Below, piece by piece: positions 52,311-61,562 of a DNA stretch of 64,000 nt; the stretch's first letter is position 1; each line of letters begins with the position of its first letter. The notes under the pieces were generated by a model. It was not told where the DNA came from. It did no database searches and saw only the letters and a list, made by a program, of their open reading frames with translations. The stretch spans positions 62,001 through 126,000 of the forward strand of contig JAPDQB010000009.1 of NCBI GenBank assembly GCA_034506175.1. Reading direction: 5' to 3'. The DNA comes from a candidate division KSB1 bacterium (GTDB lineage Bacteria; Zhuqueibacterota; Zhuqueibacteria; Zhuqueibacterales; Zhuqueibacteraceae). A program made the position numbers and the translations under genes.

Positions 52311-53138
52311 ATGATGATGCTGATTCTCCTTGAGCAGTGGGCGTTAGTCATGGCGTACATTCTGGCGCTGGTTTATTACGTCCGTGCGTTTCGCAGCGGC
52401 CGCGTGCCGGAAAGCATTCGCGCCGGACGATTGCTGACCCTCGCCGTCGGCCTGCACTTTTTTTATTTGATCCATCTGACGATTTTTGTTGGGCATTTGC
52501 CGGTCACCGATGTGTTCGAGGCGATCACCACCTGCGTCTGGCTGTTCGGCACGGTGTATCTGAGTCTCGAATGGCGCTTGAAAGAATACTCGCTCGGTTC
52601 GTTCATCCTGCCGGTGATCATTGCCTTGCAAATCGTCTCCAACCTGTTTCTCGATTTCAACCGCGTGCTGCCCGCCATCTTGCAAGACGCTGTCTTTGAA
52701 GTCCACGTCCTGATGATTTTGCTGTCTTACTCGGCGTTCGCCATCTCATTCATTGCCAGCCTGCTTTACTTGCTGCTGTCGCGCGATCTCGAAAGAAAAA
52801 ATCTCGGCCTCTTTTACCGCCGCCTCCCCTCGCTCGCCTTTTTTGACTCGCTGAGCAATTTCGCGGTCAATATCGGTTTGATCTTTCTCACGGCCGGCGT
52901 TGGCTTGGGAATTTATGTCGGCGCCGAAATTCCCGAGCCGTTCTTCAACACGTTGGATCCAAAATTTGTTGCCGTCGGCTTGACCTGGCTCATTTATGTG
53001 TTTCATCTGTTTTCCCGGCGCGCCGGTGGTTGGCAGGGCAAAAAAGTCGCGATGATATCCCTGTTCGGTTTTGGCTGGGTGTTGTTCTCGTTTTTGGTTG
53101 TTTCTTTGGTTTTCTCAAAGGTGCATCAGTTTCAATAA
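52311..53138 (+). CDS. HemX/CcsA-like cytochrome c assembly family membrane protein
   Basis: 275 residues with about eight membrane helices (LEQWALVMAYILALVYYVRA; LLTLAVGLHFFYLIHL; VFEVHVLMILLSYSAFAISF). HFFYLIHL and FEVHVLMILLSYSAF hold conserved His residues of the CcsA/CcmC/HemX superfamily, which bind haem or support haem-pathway enzymes. In many bacteria a HemX-type gene lies directly before hemA; here the next gene, eight bases on, has a HemA-like N-terminus, which supports the HemX reading. Upstream is a pseudogene region. Confidence 0.75.
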   Translation: MMMLILLEQWALVMAYILALVYYVRAFRSGRVPESIRAGRLLTLAVGLHFFYLIHLTIFVGHLPVTDVFEAITTCVWLFGTVYLSLEWRLKEYSLGSFILPVIIALQIVSNLFLDFNRVLPAILQDAVFEVHVLMILLSYSAFAISFIASLLYLLLSRDLERKNLGLFYRRLPSLAFFDSLSNFAVNIGLIFLTAGVGLGIYVGAEIPEPFFNTLDPKFVAVGLTWLIYVFHLFSRRAGGWQGKKVAMISLFGFGWVLFSFLVVSLVFSKVHQFQ

Positions 53139-53145
53139 ACCGGCA

Positions 53146-55176
53146 ATGTCTATTTTTTACTGTTACACTTCCCGCGACGCCCTGGCGGCGGAAAAAGCCG
53201 CGCCCCATTGCGGCCAGGCGCCATCGTCATTTTTACAAAGTTGGGAAGATGATTTGCGTCGCCTGGCCGGCGACGCCTCGCCCCTTCCGGCGAACGAATC
53301 AGCATGGTTGGATTTGGCGCGACACCTCAAAGCGATGCCGGAATATAACATTGAAGAGTGTTTATTGATTTTCGGCCCGCGTTTCATTGAGCTTTATCTC
53401 GTTGCCGGCGCGCCGGCATCAAACGCCAGGAACGGCCGGCTGGCAACATTCGCCGATCTTGCCAAATCTTTTTCATTTTTCGTCACCGTCTCGAATCAAG
53501 AAGCAGTGATGCAATTTTTCCGGTCGGCGCTGGGATGGATGCCGAACGGCGAGCATGATCCGGCGCATGTCGAAGCATTTCGGCGCGCTTATACCCTGGC
53601 TTCGGAACACAAGCTTGCCGGCCTCGTACTGAGCCGCCTTTTTCAGCGCGCGTTGTGGCTGTATGAAAAAGCCCGCCTCGAAACCGACTTGTTTCACCAT
53701 CCGAACACGGTTGACGAAGTTTTGCTCGAGGTCGCTGGAAAAATTTTCGGCGGACTGAAAGAACGCGCGGTTTTGTTCGTTGGCAGCAACGGCGAGCTAC
53801 CGCCCCTCGTCAAAATTTTACAACAGGCCGGCATCGGGCATTTATATTTTGCTTTAACCGGCTCGGAAAAACCCGATGCTGCCGGTTCCGGGCAGATCAT
53901 AGACTCTTGGCACGAGGTGTCGCAATTGCCGGCTTTTGATCTGATGCTTTTATTCAATCAAGCGGGCCGCAATATCATCACGCGCGCTTATTTGCAAAAA
54001 TTGATGGCCGCCCGCCAGCATAGCCCGCTGCTGCTGGCCGATCTCACCGCCGAAGAGTCGCCCGCTGAGATGATAAAAATGTACAATCTATTTTATTATC
54101 GCCGGCGTGATTTGGAAGGCCTGGTCGAGCAAAATGCGACGGTGCGCCGGCAAGCTGAAGCCGAAGTTACCGGGTGGATACGCGACGAAGTTCGAGAGTT
54201 TTATCACTGGCTCAATTCGGCGGATCGTTTTCATTTCGGCTCGATGGTCGGCCGCAGCCCGCAGATGCAGCAGGTGTTCGAGTTGATCGCGCGCATCGCG
54301 CAAACCGACATCACCGTGATCATCGAGGGCGAGAGCGGCACCGGCAAGGAATTGGTGGCGCGCGCCATTCACCAAGCCAGCACCCGCGCCCGCCGGCCGT
54401 TCATCGCCGTCAATTGCGGCGCGCTGCCGGAAAATCTTTTGGAAAGCGAATTGTTCGGCCACGTGCGCGGCGCTTTCACCGGCGCGGTGAGCAACAACCC
54501 GGGTTTATTCGAGCAGGCCAACGGCGGCACGATTTTTCTCGACGAGATCGGCGAAATGTCGCCGGCGCTGCAGGTGAAACTTCTGCGTTTTTTGCAAGAC
54601 GGTGAAATCAAACGCGTCGGCAGCAACACGGTGCTCAAGCTCAACGTGCGCGTGCTGGCCGCCACCAATCGCCATCTGGAAACGCTGGTGCACGAGGGAA
54701 AATTTCGCAGCGACCTTTATTACCGTCTCAACGTGATCAGCATCAAATTGCCGCCGCTGCGCGAACGCCCGGAAGACATCGAAATGCTCGCCGAACATTT
54801 TGCCAGAAAATTCGCCGGCCGGATGCGCAAAACGATCAACGCGCTTCCACCGGAGGTTTTGCAGCGCCTGCGCCAATATGCCTGGCCCGGCAACGTGCGC
54901 GAGCTTGAAAACGTGATGGAGCGTGCTGTCGCCCTCACGGGCAATGCCACGCTCGAGGTGGTCGATTTGCCCGCGCCTTTACGCGAAGCCGCCGGCACAA
55001 CCGCCAGGACGACGCGCCCGCCTCTAAAAGAAATCGAGCGACAGTACATTCTCGACACCGTCGCGGCCTGCAATGGCAATTACGAAGAGGCCGCCAAAGT
55101 CCTCGGCATCGGCCGCACGACGCTGTGGCGCAAGCTCAAAACTTATCTGGATCCGCAGGGCGATTTCGAGGCGTGA
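53146..55176 (+). CDS. sigma-54-dependent activator with degenerate glutamyl-tRNA-reductase-like N-terminus
   Basis: 676 residues. The N-terminal half follows glutamyl-tRNA reductase: LLIFGPRFIELYLVA (72-86) lines up with the LSTCNRTELY active-site block but lacks the Cys; NQEAVMQFFRSALGW, LSRLFQRALWLYEKARLETD and AGKIFGGLKERAVLFVGSNG fit the dimer/NADP-binding parts. From about 365 it is a standard AAA+ activator: GESGTGKE (Walker A), GAFTGA loop, GGTIFLDEIGEM (Walker B), and a Fis helix-turn-helix at the end (NYEEAAKVLGIGRTTLWRKL). It should open sigma-54 promoters in response to something sensed by the HemA-like part, possibly a haem-pathway signal (inference). Start ATG 53146 has no clear ribosome-binding site, so it may be coupled to the HemX-like gene. 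Confidence 0.8.
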   Translation: MSIFYCYTSRDALAAEKAAPHCGQAPSSFLQSWEDDLRRLAGDASPLPANESAWLDLARHLKAMPEYNIEECLLIFGPRFIELYLVAGAPASNARNGRLATFADLAKSFSFFVTVSNQEAVMQFFRSALGWMPNGEHDPAHVEAFRRAYTLASEHKLAGLVLSRLFQRALWLYEKARLETDLFHHPNTVDEVLLEVAGKIFGGLKERAVLFVGSNGELPPLVKILQQAGIGHLYFALTGSEKPDAAGSGQIIDSWHEVSQLPAFDLMLLFNQAGRNIITRAYLQKLMAARQHSPLLLADLTAEESPAEMIKMYNLFYYRRRDLEGLVEQNATVRRQAEAEVTGWIRDEVREFYHWLNSADRFHFGSMVGRSPQMQQVFELIARIAQTDITVIIEGESGTGKELVARAIHQASTRARRPFIAVNCGALPENLLESELFGHVRGAFTGAVSNNPGLFEQANGGTIFLDEIGEMSPALQVKLLRFLQDGEIKRVGSNTVLKLNVRVLAATNRHLETLVHEGKFRSDLYYRLNVISIKLPPLRERPEDIEMLAEHFARKFAGRMRKTINALPPEVLQRLRQYAWPGNVRELENVMERAVALTGNATLEVVDLPAPLREAAGTTARTTRPPLKEIERQYILDTVAACNGNYEEAAKVLGIGRTTLWRKLKTYLDPQGDFEA

Positions 55177-55585
55177 TGATCTCATTGGCAACAGCGTTCC
55201 GGCCTCTGAGTCCGCCTCGTCGCTTGGGCTCGGCTGGAATCTGGACATGCTGACGCCAGCCAACATCAACGTCTTTGTGCGGCGGCAAGGAAGAAAAACG
55301 CCGATCATACACGACAACAACTTCGGTTTTTACGGCGATGATCCCATTGAGTTTGAAGATGCCGATTCGACCTTGCACTTCTTTTTCCCCAAAGACTATG
55401 CTTATGCCGCCCCCGATAGCGTCACCGACTTCTCGAACCGCGTGAGCATGCGGCGGTATTTTTATTCTGATCGCGGCAAGGACTACATGCTCGTCGGCGT
55501 GCCGTTGAGTTGGATGGATTCGGCTCCGGAAGGGGATTTGATCATTGATCCGACCACCATTTTCTTGTTCAAAACAATCTTGATT
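55177..55585 (+). pseudogene. fragment of a secreted Rhs/DNRLRE-like protein
   Basis: In the frame open from before 55177 to 55630, residues ESASSLGLGWNLDMLTPANI, TPIIHDNNFGFYGDDPIEFE, STLHFFFPKDYAYAAPDSVT and PEGDLIIDPTT read like the N-terminal part of long secreted repeat proteins (IDPTT often precedes repeat domains). No own start, and the match ends near 55570. The frame overlaps only the last codons of the upstream regulator by chance. A remnant. Confidence 0.4.
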
Positions 55586-55644
55586 TTTACTCATCGAAGA
55601 TTTATATTCATTGCTGAAAATAAATCATGAAAGAAAAAGACTGG

Positions 55645-55762
55645 CAAAAAAGTCGTGGAGTGCGACGAGACCCATGTTTGGCGTTTCAACGATGCCGGCA
55701 AGGTGGTGAGCTTCCGCCATTGCGCTGATACTCATCAGCACGTGCTGGCGCTTCAGGGATGA
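55645..55762 (+). pseudogene. C-terminal remnant of a SnoaL/NTF2-like protein
   Basis: The frame reads KKVVECDETHVWRFNDAGKV, then VSFRHCADTHQHVLALQG and stop. HVWRFNDAGKVVSFRHxxDTHQH is typical of the last strands of SnoaL-like ketosteroid-isomerase-fold proteins. No start and no N-terminal half. GCTTCCCC near 55776 and GGGGAAGC near 55807 form a distant inverted repeat just after it. Confidence 0.5.
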
Positions 55763-55847
55763 CATTGCTGGATGCTTCCCCAGCCGGATTATTCGGTCAT
55801 TTGGTCGGGGAAGCCAAACCCCTTCATTGACTTACACGGAGGAAGGC

Positions 55848-56894
55848 ATGAAAACGAAAACATTTTCCATGACCGCCGCGGCGGTCCTCGCCGCGGCGCT
55901 GCTCTTTTCCTGCACCGGCCAACAAGCTGAGAAGAACACCTACTTTGCAACCACCGAAACCGGCGTGCTCACCGGCGGGGTAAAACTGATTCCAATCAAC
56001 ACACCGTCCGGAACATTCAAGGTTTGGACGAAACGGTTTGGTAACAATCCGCAAATCAAGCTTCTCCTGTTGCACGGTGGCCCGGGGGCCACGCACGAGT
56101 ATTGGGAGTGCATGGAAAGTTTTCTCCCGCAAGAAAGCATCGAGTTCATTTATTACGACCAGCTCGGCTCGGCATATTCGGATCAACCGCAAGACACCAG
56201 CTTGTGGAACACCGCCCGCTTTGTCGAGGAATTGGAGCAGGTGAGAACGGCGCTGGGTCTAAATCAAAACAATTTTTATCTGCTCGGCCATTCCTGGGGC
56301 GGCATTCTGGCGATGGAATATGCCTTGAAATACCAGCAAAATTTAAAAGGGTTGATCATCTCCAACATGATGGCCAGCGCCCCCAAGTACGACGCCTATG
56401 CCGAGGAGGTGTTGGCGAAGCAACTGGATTCCGCCGTGCTGGCCGAGGTGAGAGCCATTGAAGCCAAAGGCGATTTTCAAAACCCCCGCTACATGGAACT
56501 GTTGCTGCCGCACTTTTACAACAAATTCATTTGCCGCCTGCCGCTGGAAGAATGGCCCGACCCGATGAAGCGCGCCTTCAACAAGATCAATCCGACGATC
56601 TACGTGACGATGCAGGGTCCGAGCGAGTTTGGCATTTCAGGCAAGCTCGAGAAATGGGACGTCAGCGCGGAACTGAACAAAATTACGGTGCCCACCCTGG
56701 TGATCGCCGCGCAGCACGACACCATGGATCCCGCTTACATGAAGTGGATGTCGGAACAAGTGCAGAACGGCAGCTACTTGCTGTGCGAAAACGGCAGCCA
56801 CATGTGCATGTGGGATGACCAGCAGCGCTACATGAGCGGGCTGATCAAATTCGTCAAGGCGGTCGATCGCGGCGAGAAGAAAGTGACGATGTGA
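55848..56894 (+). CDS. proline-iminopeptidase-family alpha/beta hydrolase lipoprotein
   Basis: 348 residues; GGAGGAAGG lies just before ATG 55848. Lipoprotein signal (AAAVLAAALLFSCTGQQ). The hydrolase matches the S33 family: LLLHGGPGATHEYW (oxyanion HGGPG), DQLGSAYSDQP, and the nucleophile elbow YLLGHSWGGILAMEYA; the acid lies in VIAAQHDTMDP and the His in NGSHMCMWDD. It would release N-terminal proline or amino acids from peptides at the cell envelope. It stands alone between remnants. Confidence 0.85.
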   Translation: MKTKTFSMTAAAVLAAALLFSCTGQQAEKNTYFATTETGVLTGGVKLIPINTPSGTFKVWTKRFGNNPQIKLLLLHGGPGATHEYWECMESFLPQESIEFIYYDQLGSAYSDQPQDTSLWNTARFVEELEQVRTALGLNQNNFYLLGHSWGGILAMEYALKYQQNLKGLIISNMMASAPKYDAYAEEVLAKQLDSAVLAEVRAIEAKGDFQNPRYMELLLPHFYNKFICRLPLEEWPDPMKRAFNKINPTIYVTMQGPSEFGISGKLEKWDVSAELNKITVPTLVIAAQHDTMDPAYMKWMSEQVQNGSYLLCENGSHMCMWDDQQRYMSGLIKFVKAVDRGEKKVTM

Positions 56895-57465
56895 GTTTTT
56901 CCGGAAACGGTTGTGGCTTTCGTCCAACAAAACAATCGAAAAGCCGCTCATCATCGGCAAAACCATTCCAGCGTTCGCTTTTTCATTTCTGGTTGCTCTT
57001 TTTGCCACTTTGGGCGAGCTTGGTCAGAGCACCAGCTCGCCCTTCTGTGGGTTTGACAGATGGCCGGTGCCGGCGTTAGTTTTCACCCTCCCTGGAATTT
57101 GTGTTTATCACCTTGGCGTTCAGATAATAACTCAATGCCCCGCTTTCTTACACTTCGCATGGAGTTCATTATAATACTACCACGCCCGCCAAACTCGGCG
57201 GCGTGATGCTGGGCATGACCGGGGTGGGATTGATTGTCTCGAATCAACATCTTATCTCACGATCATCGGCTCGTGCGTGGCGTTCATTTTATACTTTTGG
57301 ATGTTGTAACGAATTACCGTGACCAAAGCCTTGCTGTTGCTGCTGGTGACGCCACTCGTTGCCGTCACGTTGGGCAAGCTCGTCAACAATGAGGAATGGA
57401 ATATGATTGGCGTCCTGAAGCTTGACCGCAAAAATGCCCTTGTGAGAATTTTCTGCTTGGCAAAT
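56895..57465 (+). other. 571-base region with decayed membrane-protein traces
   Basis: No intact gene. GGGCGAGCT (57012-57020) and AGCTCGCCC (57035-57043) form a hairpin. Around 57175-57310 two frames carry hydrophobic pieces (PAKLGGVMLGMTGVGLIV; TIIGSCVAFILYFWML-stop), and 57319-57470 codes KALLLLLVTPLVAVTLGKLV, so one or two small membrane proteins decayed here. Family not recognised. Confidence 0.35.
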
Positions 57466-57921
57466 TTAAAAAAATAAATCCTGCTGAGTCGCCTCCGGCG
57501 AGAGAATCATGCGCCGGGCCTCCCATTTTCCGGCCAAGGCCCGGCCGCCCTCGCTGCCTTCAAAAAGACTCATCAACGTGTCGTCCTGCAATTTGGCGCG
57601 ATGCCGGCAGATCATGTGCAAACCGCGCCGGGTTTCATACGCCACTTTGAAATGCAGCTCATCATCAACTATTTTCACTTCTTCCAATTTTTGCCGGCGC
57701 ATTTCGCCGATGTCATCACGCATAAAACCCTGCAGCCGGCCTTTTTTCACAGTTAAAACCAACGTCCACTGCCTCGGCTCATCACGACGGCTCTCTTGCA
57801 AGGCCATTCCCTGCCAAATGCCGAGCCAGGGTTGCAGTTCCGGATTATCCGCAGTTTGTCGCGAACCGGCGCAGCTTGTCAACACAAAAATTCCCACAAC
57901 AAAAAAAACTTGACGTGTCAT
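57466..57921 (-). CDS. small lipoprotein of unknown function
   Basis: 151 residues; AGGAGA precedes the ATG. Lipoprotein signal (VFFVVGIFVLTSCAGS). The rest (ELQPWLGIWQGMALQES, WTLVLTVKKGRLQGFMRDD, HMICRHRAKLQDDTLMSLFE, LAGKWEARRM) has the look of a small lipocalin-like barrel, with the G-x-W start and alternating strands, but this is by feel only. It faces the decayed region and is followed, after about 200 bases, by the mutM gene on the same strand. Confidence 0.55.
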   Translation of the reverse strand: MTRQVFFVVGIFVLTSCAGSRQTADNPELQPWLGIWQGMALQESRRDEPRQWTLVLTVKKGRLQGFMRDDIGEMRRQKLEEVKIVDDELHFKVAYETRRGLHMICRHRAKLQDDTLMSLFEGSEGGRALAGKWEARRMILSPEATQQDLFF

Positions 57922-58126
57922 CGCACGATCTCCTATCGTTTTAAACTGATGTCCAATCAGTGTTTCATACCGTCATCAAATGCGCTTTGCGGCAGGCTAT
58001 GGGGAGGCAGAGGCAAAATATGGCGTGAGTGTATCGATTATTTAAAAAAAGTAAATGTCATTCAGGATGATTTTTTAAAAGCCAGGATAATTGCAAGAAA
58101 AAAAGATGCTTTCAGCAGGGACATCT

Positions 58127-58969
58127 TTATCGCTTCATGCTCCTCAACTTCTGGCAGCGCGGGCAGTAAAAGCTGCTGCGACCGGCTTGAACGATTCGCC
58201 TGATTTTACCCGCGCATTTATGGCACGGCTCGCCGGCGCGATCGTACACCATCAGATGCTGTTGAAAATAGCCCATCTCACCGGCACTGTTGTAAAAATC
58301 GTTGAGCGTTGTGCCGCCAGTGGCAATGGCCAGCGTCAAGGTTTCGCGGACGGCCTGCACTAATTTTTCCCATTCCTGCCGGCACAATTGAGTGCTCGGC
58401 TTGCGAGGATTGATGCCGGCGCGGAACAGAGACTCGCTCGCATAAATATTGCCAACCCCCACGACGACGGCGGCGTCCATCAAAAAATTTTTTATCGGCC
58501 GCGACAGCCCGGCGGCACGCGCCTCGAGATACGTTGCCGTCAATTCCGGCGACAACGGCTCAGGACCGAGATTTTGAAAATGACGATAATTCTGCAATTC
58601 TCCCGGTGCGACGGCATCGACCAAGCCGAAACGGCGCGGATCGCAAAAACGCAGCTCGTGGCCGTTGTTGAAAACAAAACGGACATGATCGTGCTTTTGC
58701 AGCGGCCGCGTTTTTTCACAATAAAGCAAGCGCCCGCTCATGCCAAGATGAATGACGAGATGCGCGCGGTTCTGCAATTCACACAAAAGATATTTCGCCC
58801 GGCGCTGCAGCGCCGTCACTTGCTGGCCGATTGTCCATTTTTTAATCTTATAAATTTTTACGGGCTGGCGCAAACGCGTTTCGCGAATCTTGAACTGGCG
58901 AATGGTTTGTCCGATCAAGACACGTTCCAGCCCGCGGCGGATGGTTTCGACTTCGGGAAGCTCGGGCAT
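58127..58969 (-). CDS. mutM: formamidopyrimidine-DNA glycosylase (Fpg)
   Basis: 280 residues, full length. Starts MPELPEVETIRRGLER, with the catalytic Pro2 and Glu3; the conserved Lys is in LQRRAKYLL. HLGMSGRLL, DPRRFG and VGVGNIYASESLFRAGI are family signatures. The C-terminal zinc finger is CHKCAGKIRR...FYCPRCQ. The enzyme removes 8-oxoguanine and other oxidised purines and nicks the site (base excision repair). Followed on the same strand by nothing related; the adenosine-kinase-like gene upstream is 53 bases away and may be co-transcribed. Confidence 0.95.
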   Translation of the reverse strand: MPELPEVETIRRGLERVLIGQTIRQFKIRETRLRQPVKIYKIKKWTIGQQVTALQRRAKYLLCELQNRAHLVIHLGMSGRLLYCEKTRPLQKHDHVRFVFNNGHELRFCDPRRFGLVDAVAPGELQNYRHFQNLGPEPLSPELTATYLEARAAGLSRPIKNFLMDAAVVVGVGNIYASESLFRAGINPRKPSTQLCRQEWEKLVQAVRETLTLAIATGGTTLNDFYNSAGEMGYFQQHLMVYDRAGEPCHKCAGKIRRIVQAGRSSFYCPRCQKLRSMKR

Positions 58970-59022
58970 CAGAATTCAAAAAAGAGAAAAAGATAAAACT
59001 GCAAAAAGGAAAGGCAGCGCGA

Positions 59023-59514
59023 TTACATTTTGTAGCCGAACTTTCGCAGCAACCCTTTGCGCTCGGCGATTTCCTTTTCACTTTCAACACCGAGCGGGCT
59101 GCTGCCGTCAACGACGCCGATGATGCCGCGGCCCTGTGCCGTTTCGACGAGCAGAACTTCGACGGGATTGGCGGTGGCGCAATAAATCCGGCACACTTCC
59201 GGCGCGTTCTGCACCGCTTTCAGCACGTTGATGGGAAAAACATTGCCGAGAAAAATGATGAAACTGTGTCCGGCGCCGATGGCCTGCGCATTCTTTTTCG
59301 CCAGGTCGATGCACTGTTCGTCGGTTCCGCTCCAGCGCACCAGGCACGGGCCGCTGGCTTCACAAAACGCCACGCCGAACTTGATCCCCGGCACGGCGCC
59401 GACCAGCGCTTCGTGAAGGTCTTCGACAGTTTTAATAAAATGCGATTGCCCCAGGATGAAGTTCATCGTTTCCGGCTTTTCGATGCGAACGATCTTGATT
59501 TCCTGTGCACTCAT
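59023..59514 (-). CDS. adenosine-specific kinase family protein
   Basis: 163 residues, typical length for the family (Pfam Adenosine_kin, former DUF355). AGGAGA before the ATG. Hallmarks: NFILGQSHFIKTVEDLHEAL, VPGIKFGVAFCEASGPCLVR, GAGHSFIIFLGNVFPINVL, CRIYCATANPVEVLLVET, RGIIGVVDGSSPLGVE. Members are common in archaea and thermophiles and are proposed to bind or phosphorylate adenosine; evidence is limited. The gene ends at YKM close to mutM. Confidence 0.85.
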   Translation of the reverse strand: MSAQEIKIVRIEKPETMNFILGQSHFIKTVEDLHEALVGAVPGIKFGVAFCEASGPCLVRWSGTDEQCIDLAKKNAQAIGAGHSFIIFLGNVFPINVLKAVQNAPEVCRIYCATANPVEVLLVETAQGRGIIGVVDGSSPLGVESEKEIAERKGLLRKFGYKM

Positions 59515-59517
59515 GAT

Positions 59518-59715
59518 TCATCTCCTTTGTTCGTGATAAAGCACAACAAAAAGTTGAAAGATCACCAATACAACGCCGGCATAAATGAGTAGTTGCCGTG
59601 AGGCAAAAAATACGGCCTCACCGAACAGCAGCGTCAACACGCCGACGTACATGGGATTAACCGTGGCGGCGCCGGGTAAGATCACGGTGAAGAGCAAGGT
59701 TTTTAACGCGGTCAT
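59518..59715 (-). pseudogene. isoprenylcysteine-methyltransferase-like protein with internal deletion
   Basis: 65 codons: MTALKTLLFTVILPGAATV is the N-terminal helix, joined directly to NPMYVGVLTLLFGEAVFFAS, the family's C-terminal catalytic membrane part, ending VVLYHEQRR. About 60-80 middle residues and the final Glu-rich tail expected of the family are missing. Likely inactive. Confidence 0.55.
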
Positions 59716-59767
59716 GAGGTCTTGAAGTTTAAAATGACATCAGAATGATCGTGACTTGCATTTGCCG

Positions 59768-61219
59768 TCATTTGCTCGTAAATCTCGCTGGCGCATAAGT
59801 TTCCAAAATTCCCTTTTCCATCATTATTTTTTCGATGCCGGCGCGATCCATCGGCACAAATTCGGACAAAATCTCTTTGCCGGTTTCAGTGATGACGATG
59901 GCGTCTTCGAGGCGGATGTAGATTTTTTCCTCCGGCACACGCAACGCCGGTTCGATGGTGAAGACCATGCCGGCTTGCAACGGCCCGGTGTGGGTGCCAA
60001 CATCATGTGTCGCCATGCCAACCCAATGCCCCATGGAAGTTTCGGGATTTTTGGCAGAATGGCGATAGGATTCGACAAACTCGCGGCCGGCTTTTTCATA
60101 ATGCGGTTTGGAAAATTTGGCTTGCTTCAAAATCTCGTCCATGACTTTGACCGCATCCTGCTTGATTGTCGCCGCCGTCACGCCGGGGCGAATCGCGTTG
60201 AGAATCGCTTGATAGCAGCCGAGATAAAAATCATACAGCTCGCGCTGCCAGGCGTTGAACTTGCCATTGACCGGCCACATCCGCGTCACGTCGCTCATGT
60301 AGTAGCCGACGTCCGGCGCAAAATCCATCAACAGAAAATCGCCATCCTGCATTTGGCGCTTGCCGGCGTGGTAATGAGGATACCACGCATTCGTGGCACT
60401 GGCGACGAGAGAATAATACGCCTCGCCCTGCGCGCCATTGCGATAGTAGATAAATTTCGCCATCGCATCCAGCTCGTATTCAAACATGCCGGGCTTGGTG
60501 GAGCGCATGCCTTCCATCAGCGCCCAGCCGGAAAGTTGCGTGGCCTTGCGAATCAGCGCGATCTCCGCCGGGCTTTTGATGAGACGAAGCTGATCCAAAA
60601 TCGGCGTGAGATTGTTGATTTCGAAATGGGGAAAACGGCTGCGGAGCAAATGCACAAAGTGCCCTTCGCGGGAGGGGCGGCCATCCCAGGGATCGTTCGC
60701 CATGTCGCCGACCGCGCGCAGCGCCAAATCCCGGCTGGTGGCAAAACCTTCCGCGGGACTGAACGGCGTGAAAAGTTTTTGTTTCGCCATGGTCCGGGCA
60801 TATCGCGCCAGATGCTCGCCGAGCATTTCAGTCGCATAAACCGCTTCGATGCCGCTGAGCTGCTTTACCAATTCGGCATCTTCGGCGGAAAGCAATTTGC
60901 CTTCGCTGCGCTCGCGGCTTTCGTTGCGGTGCGGCAGATAAAGCGAAGCCCGGCGCTGGGCGCCATCGAGCAGCAAATACGCATGCGGCACTTCAATGCC
61001 GCAGAGATAATAAAACTCATTCGATTGCCGAAAGCGCACATAACCAACCGGACTGGGCGCGCCCTGCAAAACGGCCAACCCGTTCGCGCCGATGGCATCA
61101 TACACTGCACTGCGGCGCCTGGCAAATTCCTCCGGCGTAAAATCCTTGGTGAAAAGCGGCACGCCCTCTTGGCCAAAAGTCAAGCCCGCCCAAATGAGAA
61201 CAGTAAGCGAGACGGCCAT
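59768..61219 (-). CDS. secreted M24 family Xaa-Pro aminopeptidase-like protein
   Basis: 483 residues from ATG 61219, which places a signal peptide (MAVSLTVLIWAGLTFGQ) at the start; ATG 61276 is an alternative, and the frame is open further up. N-terminal creatinase-like domain (FTPEEFARRRSAVYDAI; GYVRFRQSNEFYYLCGI). M24 metal ligands are Asp in LLMDFAPD, Asp in MSDVTRMWPV, His in MGHWVGMATHDVG, Glu in FTIEPALRV and Glu in YIRLEDAIVI. It removes N-terminal residues before proline using two metal ions. An IS remnant lies upstream. Confidence 0.85.
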   Translation of the reverse strand: MAVSLTVLIWAGLTFGQEGVPLFTKDFTPEEFARRRSAVYDAIGANGLAVLQGAPSPVGYVRFRQSNEFYYLCGIEVPHAYLLLDGAQRRASLYLPHRNESRERSEGKLLSAEDAELVKQLSGIEAVYATEMLGEHLARYARTMAKQKLFTPFSPAEGFATSRDLALRAVGDMANDPWDGRPSREGHFVHLLRSRFPHFEINNLTPILDQLRLIKSPAEIALIRKATQLSGWALMEGMRSTKPGMFEYELDAMAKFIYYRNGAQGEAYYSLVASATNAWYPHYHAGKRQMQDGDFLLMDFAPDVGYYMSDVTRMWPVNGKFNAWQRELYDFYLGCYQAILNAIRPGVTAATIKQDAVKVMDEILKQAKFSKPHYEKAGREFVESYRHSAKNPETSMGHWVGMATHDVGTHTGPLQAGMVFTIEPALRVPEEKIYIRLEDAIVITETGKEILSEFVPMDRAGIEKIMMEKGILETYAPARFTSK

Positions 61220-61407
61220 TTGAATTTTATTGCTGCGATGCTGGTTTATATTTCCTCCGTGTGGTCTCGAGTTCATAAAAATGATAAGCAAATTTCGGAA
61301 AAATGCAAGTGGCTTCGAAAATAAGAATGATGGTAAACGGAACATACATCGTACCCCCTGCTGATCCATGAGAAGACGGGAGGAGAAACTGTACATACTT
61401 GGTGGCA

Positions 61408-61467
61408 GCAGCACATGAGGTAAGTCCGCCGTGAGCGTAGCGAACAAGGACTTACCTCATGTGCTGC
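61408..61467. repeat. perfect 20-bp inverted repeat (hairpin)
   Basis: GCAGCACATGAGGTAAGTCC (61408-61427) and its exact complement (61448-61467) flank a 20-base loop containing GTGAGCGTAGCGAAC. It sits at the left of the IS remnant, before the transposase relic. It may be an IS-end structure, an IRES-like translation block or an independent palindrome. Confidence 0.6.
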
Positions 61468-61562
61468 CTGAGCAACCAGCTTTGGCTTTCTTTGACAAAC
61501 TGAGTACCCTACGGGGAATTTTTCCGGTTGGTTGATTGTTTTTAATCAATTGAACTCAAATC

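Noticed and set aside
59756-61324. 522-codon plus-strand open frame
   Set aside because: Antisense to the M24 aminopeptidase, whose five metal ligands are all visible on the other strand.
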